7,525 nt of DNA, taken from the NCBI GenBank assembly GCA_030667765.1, contig DAOUVF010000137.1, positions 1-7,525 on the forward strand, in the 5' to 3' direction. This DNA comes from Bacteroides sp. (GTDB lineage: Bacteria > Bacteroidota > Bacteroidia > Bacteroidales > SM23-62). A program made the translations under genes and the position numbers. Each line of letters opens with the position of its first letter. Position 1 is the stretch's first letter. The notes beneath the pieces are model-generated. The model did not search any database, was not told the DNA's origin, and was given only the letters and a program-made list of their open reading frames with translations. Positions 1 to 4,210 of this stretch are shown piece after piece.

Positions 1-300
1 CTTGGTACGAAGCTTCGAGCACTTTACCAACGGAAAAAAGGCAGGGATTTGTACGATCTGTATAAAGCATTTATCCTATCAAATCCAAATCCCGATGAAG
101 TATTGTCCTGCTATATGTCCTATATGGCTTTTAATAAAGTAAAATCACCAACCAGAAAGCAATTCGTAAACAATCTTAAGGAGAAGCTACAGGACAAGGT
201 TTTTATCGGTGACACAGCCTCACTTCTAAGGCCTGGAGAAAACTATAATGTACAGGAGGCATTCAATGTAGTGAATGAAACACTGCTGGAAAAACTCTAA
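1..300 (+). CDS. AbiEii/AbiGii-type nucleotidyltransferase toxin, C-terminal part (5' end outside window)
   Basis: The frame is open from base 1 and ends at TAA 298-300, giving the last 99 residues of a longer protein. The opening residues, LGTKLRALYQRKKGRDLYDL, match the conserved block of AbiEii/AbiGii proteins (DUF1814, MNT-like nucleotidyltransferases), in which a Lys, the Arg of 'R-x-K-x-R-D' and two Asp residues belong to the active-site motifs. The remaining helical, charged tail fits the family C-terminus. In type IV toxin-antitoxin/abortive-infection systems this protein is the toxin, and known relatives modify tRNA ends or other RNA targets. It normally follows an AbiEi-type antitoxin gene, which would lie left of the window. 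The apparent start at TTG 49 is only an internal codon; the family block begins upstream of it. The coding sequence is AT-rich like the neighbouring higBA genes, suggesting accessory DNA. The family call is fairly firm; the substrate is unknown. Confidence 0.82.
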   Translation, partial: LGTKLRALYQRKKGRDLYDLYKAFILSNPNPDEVLSCYMSYMAFNKVKSPTRKQFVNNLKEKLQDKVFIGDTASLLRPGENYNVQEAFNVVNETLLEKL

Positions 301-320
301 TATCGAAATCGCTTTGTCCT

Positions 321-360
321 AAACAAAATAGCTAACCCACTACTTATAAGCTGATTAGCT
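321..360 (-). terminator. Intrinsic terminator of tRNA-Cys
   Basis: Read on the minus strand, 360-353 (AGCTAATC) pairs with 337-330 (GGTTAGCT). This is an 8-bp stem with one G-U pair and a 15-nt loop, and it runs straight into ATTTTGTTT (329-321). It begins 8 nt after the tRNA 3' end, where a tRNA terminator is expected. There is no T tract on the plus-strand side, so it is less likely to serve the abiEii gene. Confidence 0.6.
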
Positions 361-367
361 GATTCTG

Positions 368-438
368 AGGTCGGTAGCGGATTCGAACCGCTGTAACTGG
401 TTTTGCAGACCAGCGCCTAGCCACTCGGCAAACCGACC
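368..438 (-). tRNA. tRNA-Cys (anticodon GCA)
   Basis: The reverse complement folds into a full 71-nt cloverleaf. The acceptor stem is GGTCGGT (438-432) with ACCGACC (375-369). The D arm is GCC/GGC. The anticodon stem is CTGGT/ACCAG with loop CTGCAAA, so the anticodon is GCA (complement of 404-406). The variable loop is 4 nt, and the T arm is AGCGG-TTCGAAT-CCGCT. The discriminator base at 368 reads U on the RNA, the classic identity element for cysteinyl-tRNA synthetase. The CCA end is not encoded (the next bases read CAG), so it must be added by a nucleotidyltransferase. A good promoter lies upstream (493-523), a 29-nt leader hairpin lies between, and a terminator follows. Its 3' end faces the abiEii fragment; integrating elements often use tRNA 3' ends, but I see no repeated copy of the tRNA end here. 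Confidence 0.95.
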
Positions 439-445
439 AAATTGC

Positions 446-474
446 GAAGCCACCGTATACCTTAGGGTGGCTTC
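446..474 (-). other. Hairpin in the 5' leader of tRNA-Cys
   Basis: GAAGCCACC (446-454) and GGTGGCTTC (466-474) form a perfect 9-bp stem with an 11-nt loop. It sits 7 nt upstream of the mature tRNA 5' end and downstream of the predicted promoter, so it should be part of the precursor transcript. There is no T tract on the plus side and only a weak one (GCAATTTGG) on the minus side. A leader structure or processing signal is therefore more likely than a terminator. Its function is not known. Confidence 0.5.
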
Positions 475-492
475 ATCCTGTCTCGGTGGGTG

Positions 493-523
493 CAAATTTA
501 CTAATTATTGGACACCTAACAAA
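493..523 (-). promoter_or_regulatory. Bacteroidetes-type promoter for tRNA-Cys
   Basis: On the minus strand TTTG (523-520) is followed after 19 nt by TAAATTTG (500-493). This is an exact match to the Bacteroidetes TTTG / TAnnTTTG (-33/-7) consensus. Transcription would start near 486-489 and give a leader of about 50 nt, including the hairpin at 446-474, before the tRNA at 438. No other gene lies between this site and the tRNA. Confidence 0.6.
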
Positions 524-530
524 CTTCCAA

Positions 531-567
531 TAATGATGGCATCATCGGGAAGAGAATGCCATCATTA
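531..567 (-). terminator. Probable terminator of the higBA operon
   Basis: TAATGATGGCAT (531-542) and ATGCCATCATTA (556-567) form a perfect 12-bp stem around a 13-nt loop, beginning 31 nt past the higA stop codon. On the minus strand it is followed by TTGGAAGTTTGTT, which is only moderately T-rich, so termination strength is uncertain. It separates higBA from the tRNA-Cys promoter, whose TTTG element lies 8 nt beyond the hairpin. Confidence 0.55.
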
Positions 568-598
568 CGATCGATATCTGTACGTCAAAAGTTCCATC

Positions 599-889
599 CT
601 ATCCTATGGATACATTTAATTGTTTTCCGAGGCCTATCTCCACTAATTTATAATAAGTTGTAATCTGGATATCGCTTTTCCCTCTCTCAATTCTTGAGAT
701 GTAGCTTTTTTTTGTGCCCGTTCTTTCTGCCAATTGTTCCTGGGTAATGTGCGCCTCTTTTCTTGCTTCCCTTAGCATTACGCCTAGTCTGAAAGCCAGG
801 GATTCTGCATCATATTTATCTCTTTTAGGTGTACCTTTTTTACCGTATTTTCCTTTCAGTAAATCTTCAAATTCGGTTATATTTTTCAT
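599..889 (-). CDS. higA: HigA-like XRE-family antitoxin
   Basis: A 96-residue protein. Residues about 42-90 form a Cro/C1-type helix-turn-helix (HTH_3) with the pattern 'AHITQEQLAERTGTKKSYIS' followed by RIERGKSDIQ. The N-terminal 40 residues (KYGKKGTPKRDKYDAES) match the lead-in seen in HigA antitoxins paired with Gp49-like toxins. It should neutralise the upstream HigB toxin by binding it, and repress the operon by binding the promoter; direct and inverted repeats at 1244-1267 are candidate operators. The ATG at 889 overlaps the toxin stop codon by one base (TAATG), which implies translational coupling. Toxin-first gene order is typical of higBA and unlike most toxin-antitoxin pairs. The stop is TAG. 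The protein looks complete and intact even though its partner toxin seems damaged. The family call is firm; the partner assignment follows from position. Confidence 0.88.
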   Translation of the reverse strand: MKNITEFEDLLKGKYGKKGTPKRDKYDAESLAFRLGVMLREARKEAHITQEQLAERTGTKKSYISRIERGKSDIQITTYYKLVEIGLGKQLNVSIG

Positions 890-1146
890 TAGGTATGATT
901 TTCATATTTATCAGCCAAATATTCCATTTTTAACCTCTCAGCTAATTTAATCTCCTTTCTTGGTGTTTTTTGAGTCTTTTTCAAAAAACAATTTGTTAAT
1001 ACAATTAGATCCTTTTTATCAAAGAAACACAAAATTCGAAGGACCCGGAATGTAGTATTAACTCTTATTTCATAAATCCCGTTAGTACCATACAGATATT
1101 TAAAGAATCTCTTAGGTATTTGCTTTTCGAACCGAACAAGGTCCAT
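889..1146 (-). CDS. higB: HigB-like toxin (phage Gp49-like/DUF891), N-terminally shortened by an upstream stop
   Basis: From ATG 1146 the frame gives 85 residues with the RelE/HigB-superfamily core: GTNGIYEIRV, FRVLRILCFFD, LIVLTNCFLKKTQKTP and a basic C-terminal helix. HigB toxins are ribosome-dependent mRNA endonucleases. Family members are about 110-120 residues and begin with a 'I-x-Y-K-x-x-F-x-x-F-Y' segment. That segment is present in the same frame upstream: ATG 1239 starts MTTRRIIA, then TAA (1215-1213), then KEDFVNFYKSQDYKVQQKI, running into the 1146 methionine. The stop sits where family members usually have Tyr. The 1146 start is therefore simply the first ATG after the nonsense codon and would omit the first beta strand and helix of the fold. 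The product may be inactive or poorly folded. The TAA stop overlaps the higA start (TAATG). The family call is firm; functionality is doubtful. Confidence 0.75.
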   Translation of the reverse strand: MDLVRFEKQIPKRFFKYLYGTNGIYEIRVNTTFRVLRILCFFDKKDLIVLTNCFLKKTQKTPRKEIKLAERLKMEYLADKYENHT

Positions 1147-1239
1147 TACATATTCAATCTTCTGCTGGACTTTATAATCTTGTGATTTATAGAAATTTAC
1201 AAAATCTTCTTTTTACGCAATGATCCTTCTGGTTGTCAT
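1147..1239 (-). pseudogene. Ancestral N-terminal segment of higB, interrupted by TAA
   Basis: This segment is in frame with the higB core and conceptually adds 31 codons. The first eight are MTTRRIIA, codon nine is TAA (1215-1213), and the rest read KEDFVNFYKSQDYKVQQKI and EYV up to Met 1146. Replacing TAA by TAT or TAC (Tyr) restores the usual Gp49-like N-terminus and a 116-residue protein. It may be real decay of the toxin, or a base error. The ATG at 1239 lies just one base past the TAACTTTG promoter element, so even the ancestral start is odd if that element is used. Confidence 0.6.
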
Positions 1240-1240
1240 T

Positions 1241-1272
1241 CAAAGTTAACTAATTAGTTTACTAATTCCAAA
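1241..1272 (-). promoter_or_regulatory. higBA promoter with embedded operator-like repeats
   Basis: On the minus strand TTTG (1272-1269) is followed after 20 nt by TAACTTTG (1248-1241), matching the Bacteroidetes promoter consensus. The spacer is occupied by repeats. AGTTAACTAATT (1244-1255) is followed directly by AGTTTACTAATT (1256-1267), 11 of 12 identical. AACTAATTAGTT (1248-1259) is a perfect palindrome. AATTAGT/ACTAATT form an inverted repeat at 1252-1267. This is where an autorepressing HigA would be expected to bind. Start-site spacing puts +1 at or just past the ATG at 1239, so the true start codon remains uncertain. Confidence 0.5.
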
Positions 1273-1507
1273 TACTGGTGATATATCATTGATTTTTCTT
1301 TTGATGATCTCATCTGAAAAATATCATTCACCTTTTAATGAAACACATCAGGGTAAGCATATACATGAAATCCCGATCCCAAGGATTCAATAAAGCTTCA
1401 GTGGTGCAATAGGTATGAGGATACTTTAAATTCCCTGGAGAATATCAAGATGATTCCAGTACCCTTACAACGCCCGGTGACTTTTAAAATGGATTTGTCT
1501 GGAGGAT
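1273..1507. other. Intergenic stretch with no recognisable gene
   Basis: This lies between the higBA promoter and the end of the ornithine cyclodeaminase-like gene. It holds a 10-base perfect palindrome, TGATATATCA (1279-1288), close upstream of the higBA promoter; that could be another regulator site or chance in AT-rich DNA. A 29-codon plus-strand frame (1304-1393) resembles nothing I know. I see no clear terminator for the minus-strand operon that ends at 1508. Confidence 0.5.
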
Positions 1508-2449
1508 TTATCCGGTCACAGCCTTATAAACGGCAGTCGCAATATTGATATCCTGAACGGCCACTCCTGTAAGGTCAGCAATGGTAGTTTGCTGGTCTGA
1601 AATCCTTCCCTCAGCAGCGCCAGAGATCACATTACCCAGCTCAATCAATTTTTCTTTTTTTAAATCACCGGCTTTAATGGCCTTGTAGATCTCTCCTCTG
1701 GTCATGCATTGCTTGATGCTGTCTGCAACGACAATGTCCGCATCCCTGAGAATGCGCGAATCCACCTCCTGTTTGTCCGGGGTATCGGATCCAATGGCGG
1801 TGATATGGGTTCCCTTCCTTAAATCCTCACTGCTCAGGACAGGGGTTTTAGAAGGTGTTGTAGTGACGACAAGGTTGCATTGTTTTAAGATCTCCGAGGC
1901 GTCAAGGGTAGTTTCAATATAGTATCCCTCTTTTTCCATGTCGGATTTATATGCATCCACTTCTTCCTGGTGCATTCCCCAGACAAGGACCTGCCTGCAA
2001 TCCACTACATCTTTCAGGTATAACAGTTGCAGCCTGCCCTGGGTCCCGGCCCCGGCGATCCCGATCTTGTTAACTTTTAAAGGAGCCATGTATTTTGCTA
2101 CAATAGCACCTGCTACGGCCGTGCGGATATTGGTCAGGTAACCCTCATCGAGCAGGATTGATGCCAGTTCCCCGGTCTCCTGGCTGTACAACAGCATCAG
2201 TCCGTTGCCTGAAGGAAGTCCAACAGCCGGATTATCATAAAACCCGGATGCGACTTTTATCACGTAATACTCATCCTTCTTTACAAATCCGTATTTAATA
2301 TGAACTTCCCCTTTGTCGAGGATCATTTCTCCAATGGGTGGCACAATCACCCTACCTTCAGAATACGCCTGGAAACTCTTCTCGATCTGTGGAATGATAT
2401 CAATTGAGGGCAGGATCTGCTTTATCTGATCCAGCGTAATGATCTCCAT
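1508..2449 (-). CDS. Ornithine cyclodeaminase/mu-crystallin family NAD(P)-dependent enzyme
   Basis: A 313-residue protein of normal family length. A Rossmann dinucleotide site GIAGAGTQG lies at about 130-138. The segment IKVASGFYDNP (64-74) holds the catalytic-type Lys65, and LLDEGYLTNIRTAVAGA (99-115) is the family signature with Arg109. GSDTPDKQEVD (220-230) supplies the Asp222 equivalent to the key Asp of ornithine cyclodeaminase. Family members include ornithine cyclodeaminase, EutC of ectoine use, ketimine reductases and alanine dehydrogenase, so the substrate cannot be read off. The N-terminal PPIGEM replaces the PxR seen in many relatives, suggesting an EutC-like subgroup rather than classical ornithine cyclodeaminase. 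The ATG at 2449 follows the aminotransferase stop by 4 nt; a longer reading to 2551 would only re-read the aminotransferase tail in another frame. Operon position points to a shared substrate with that aminotransferase. The protein is cytoplasmic. Confidence 0.85.
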   Translation of the reverse strand: MEIITLDQIKQILPSIDIIPQIEKSFQAYSEGRVIVPPIGEMILDKGEVHIKYGFVKKDEYYVIKVASGFYDNPAVGLPSGNGLMLLYSQETGELASILLDEGYLTNIRTAVAGAIVAKYMAPLKVNKIGIAGAGTQGRLQLLYLKDVVDCRQVLVWGMHQEEVDAYKSDMEKEGYYIETTLDASEILKQCNLVVTTTPSKTPVLSSEDLRKGTHITAIGSDTPDKQEVDSRILRDADIVVADSIKQCMTRGEIYKAIKAGDLKKEKLIELGNVISGAAEGRISDQQTTIADLTGVAVQDINIATAVYKAVTG

Positions 2450-2453
2450 GATT

Positions 2454-3539
2454 TTAAAGTTTTGACAATACTTCAGAGATAGCGTTGAGTCCACCAAGAA
2501 GATAATCCTTTGGAAGGCCATAGCTGACCCGGAGAAACCCGTCCAAACCAAAATGGTCTCCCGGGACGATCATCACCGATCGCTCCTTGATCAGCTTTAT
2601 TACGAGGTCTGTAGAATTAATGTCCAGATCATATTTAATGAAAGCAATGGCAGCAGCTTCCGGCGGGACGCATCGCAGGTTGCCGTTTTGCCTGGTTATC
2701 CATTCTTCCAGGATAGGGAATCCCTGGCGTACATAATCTCGTGCCCTTTGCCTTACTATGGGGCGAACCTCCTCGGATAAGGCCAGGGCGGCCAGTTTAT
2801 TCGATAGCATTGTCGCACTGAGGGTATTGTATTCGTGCCTTGCCCATATCTGGTCAATCATGTCCGGGGGACCGACAACCCAGCCTGTCCGGAGACCCGG
2901 AAGACCATATGCCTTACTCATACTGCCCACGGCAAGCACTTTGTCATACCGTCCGTAGAAGGAAGGAGTCTGCTCATCGGTTTTCTGCTCAACACCGGCG
3001 TAAACTTCATCTGCCAGGATCCAGGCTCCTGCCTTATCGGCTATCCGGACAATGGCATCCATCTCATCCTCCCTGAAAATACGTCCTGTCGGGTTATTCG
3101 GGTTGCATATGGCAATCAGTTTGGTTTTGTCAGTTACCATGTTCTCCAGTGTATCAAGGTCTGGTTCCCAGCTCTTCTCCTCAAGTAGTGAAAAAGTCTT
3201 GATTAAATAATCATGGTTTTTGGCTACACCCCAGACCTGCATGTAATTAGGAAACTGGATTACCACTTCATCACCCCTGTTCAGAACCGTACGTAGGGAA
3301 TTAAAGTTTGCCTCTATGGCGCCTACGGTCACCAGTACATTATCAGCTGTTGCTCCCTCATACATTTTGGCAATGTTTTCCCTGAGTTCAGGCCTGCCGT
3401 TCGCATGGGCATAATTGATATCGGTTGCCAGCAGTTCATCGAGCGAACCGTTCTTCAGCTCAAGCAATTCACTGAGAAGCATGGGGTGAACACCGCTTTC
3501 GGATAAATTATATTTAACATCCTGCTCGTAAGCAGACAT
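2454..3539 (-). CDS. Class I/II PLP-dependent aminotransferase
   Basis: From ATG 3539 there are 361 residues with the fold-type I aminotransferase landmarks in order. These are INYAHANGRPELRENIA (41-57), FPNY (96-99), CNPNNPTG (145-152), DEVYAG (177-182) whose Asp177 should hold the PLP pyridine nitrogen, SMSKAYGLPGLRTGW (206-220) with the Schiff-base Lys209, and Arg337 in FLRVSYG for the substrate carboxylate. The NLSESGVHP opening marks an uncharacterised subgroup distantly like the VioD capreomycidine synthase. Relatives as I recall them open with 'F-x-M-E-R'. Here the upstream in-frame codons read MSTFKPFNM-stop-RY, so translation as written begins at 3539 and lacks about 12 N-terminal residues. 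The gene lies between the CWC-protein gene and the cyclodeaminase gene (4-nt gap) and is probably co-transcribed with both. Class is firm; substrate is unknown. Confidence 0.88.
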   Translation of the reverse strand: MSAYEQDVKYNLSESGVHPMLLSELLELKNGSLDELLATDINYAHANGRPELRENIAKMYEGATADNVLVTVGAIEANFNSLRTVLNRGDEVVIQFPNYMQVWGVAKNHDYLIKTFSLLEEKSWEPDLDTLENMVTDKTKLIAICNPNNPTGRIFREDEMDAIVRIADKAGAWILADEVYAGVEQKTDEQTPSFYGRYDKVLAVGSMSKAYGLPGLRTGWVVGPPDMIDQIWARHEYNTLSATMLSNKLAALALSEEVRPIVRQRARDYVRQGFPILEEWITRQNGNLRCVPPEAAAIAFIKYDLDINSTDLVIKLIKERSVMIVPGDHFGLDGFLRVSYGLPKDYLLGGLNAISEVLSKL

Positions 3540-3575
3540 GTATCGTTACATGTTAAAGGGTTTAAAAGTTGACAT
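3540..3575 (-). pseudogene. Upstream in-frame N-terminal codons of the aminotransferase, broken by TAA
   Basis: ATG 3575 reads MSTFKPFNM, then TAA (3548-3546), then Arg-Tyr and the 3539 methionine. Reading GAA (Glu) in place of TAA would restore the FNMERYMSAYEQ lead-in that I recall from this subgroup. The codons lie 26 nt after the stop of the preceding gene, as an operon start would. As it stands they form a nine-codon leader ending six bases before the 3539 ATG, a geometry that would allow termination and restart. Confidence 0.5.
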
Positions 3576-3601
3576 AAGGCTTTTCCTTTTATTATCAATT
3601 T

Positions 3602-3781
3602 TTACTCCGAGGTATATTCCTTCAGGCAAGTGGGACAAAGACAGTCGTTGTACGTTTGTGTGATCCGGAGGAAATCCTTCTGCAGGATCTGGTAGCTTTC
3701 GCACCAGCAATCCTCATCCCCCATACAATGAAAGGAGTTCCCGCATTTGGGGCATTTCTTATTTGTGCCTGCTATTTTCAT
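3602..3781 (-). CDS. Small cysteine-rich CWC-type protein
   Basis: A 59-residue protein with eight cysteines: C10-x2-C13, C19, C25-W-C27, C47-x-C49 and C52. The pattern 'CPKCGxxFxC ... CWC ... CLCPTCL' matches the small cysteine-rich CWC family (PF14375 type), which probably binds zinc; no biochemical role is established that I know of. The ATG at 3781 is chosen because it lies one base after the folB stop (TAA-A-ATG) and the first cysteine motif follows directly. A longer start at 3826 would re-read the folB tail in another frame. Tight coupling to folB and position before the aminotransferase gene suggest co-expression. There is no signal peptide or membrane segment, so it should be cytoplasmic. 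Family call is good; function is unknown. Confidence 0.78.
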   Translation of the reverse strand: MKIAGTNKKCPKCGNSFHCMGDEDCWCESYQILQKDFLRITQTYNDCLCPTCLKEYTSE

Positions 3782-3782
3782 T

Positions 3783-4136
3783 TTACCGGGTAAGGGTGAT
3801 GCTGACCTTTTCAATGCGGCCTCCACCCATGGGAGGGTTCATCTTTGAAACTTTTACAGTTACTTCCCGAACCCCATCAAAATTATTATAGATTGTATCC
3901 AGGATTCGCTTGGCGATATTTTCCAGCAGTTTGGATTTCTTCTCCATCTCTTCTTTAACCAGTTTGTATGCACGCTGGTAATTAATAGCATCTTTCAGGT
4001 TGTCCGAAGCAGCTGGTGCAGCCATATCTGAATCTATGCTCAGGTCAACGAGGAACTTATTCCCTACGATCTGCTCTTCCCGGTAATGACCATGGAAGGC
4101 ATAGAATTCCATATTTTCAATCTGTATCAGTCCCAT
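3783..4136 (-). CDS. folB: Dihydroneopterin aldolase
   Basis: FolB converts 7,8-dihydroneopterin to 6-hydroxymethyl-7,8-dihydropterin and glycolaldehyde in cytoplasmic folate synthesis. From ATG 4136 the protein is 117 residues, the usual family size of about 120. Visible family features are IENMEFYAFHGHYREEQ (6-22) with Glu21 matching the catalytic Glu22 of the S. aureus enzyme, INYQRAY with Tyr53, LLENIAKRI (70-78) with Glu72 for pterin binding, and VKVSKMNPP (94-102) with Lys98 matching Lys100. The upstream alternative ATG at 4169 would add 11 residues with no family match and run into the intergenic region, so 4136 is preferred. It heads the four-gene minus-strand run and is divergent from glnS, 74 nt away. 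No other folate gene is in the window. The call is firm. Confidence 0.92.
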   Translation of the reverse strand: MGLIQIENMEFYAFHGHYREEQIVGNKFLVDLSIDSDMAAPAASDNLKDAINYQRAYKLVKEEMEKKSKLLENIAKRILDTIYNNFDGVREVTVKVSKMNPPMGGGRIEKVSITLTR

Positions 4137-4182
4137 TTGGACCGGAAAATTACAAATTCCCCCTGACAATCCTTAAATATTT

Positions 4183-4190
4183 TAATTTTG
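4183..4190 (+). promoter_or_regulatory. Candidate -7 promoter element for glnS
   Basis: TAATTTTG matches the Bacteroidetes TAnnTTTG element and ends 20 nt before the glnS ATG, implying a short leader of roughly 15 nt. A TTTG element at the expected upstream distance is not evident, so support is partial. The shared 74-nt space must also hold the folB promoter, for which I see no clear match. Confidence 0.35.
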
Positions 4191-4210
4191 TACTGCCTAA
4201 ACAATTACTT

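Noticed and set aside
349..364. Tandem AGCTGATT repeat next to tRNA-Cys as an attachment site
   Set aside because: Only two 8-base copies occur, they do not duplicate the tRNA 3' end, and the sequence is explained by the terminator stem.
1304..1393. A 29-codon plus-strand frame in the intergenic region
   Set aside because: It is short, matches nothing I know, and has no promoter or ribosome site; chance explains it.
2450..2551. N-terminal extension of the cyclodeaminase-like protein to ATG 2551
   Set aside because: These 34 codons re-read the end of the aminotransferase gene in another frame, and the family N-terminus starts at 2449.
2835..3188. A 117-codon plus-strand frame and other plus-strand frames over the aminotransferase
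   Set aside because: They are antisense shadows of a gene with clear catalytic motifs on the other strand, and their translations show no recognisable domain.
1213..3548. TAA read as a sense codon (alternative genetic code)
   Set aside because: TAA terminates at least six genes here at expected family lengths, so reassignment would create long read-through products.
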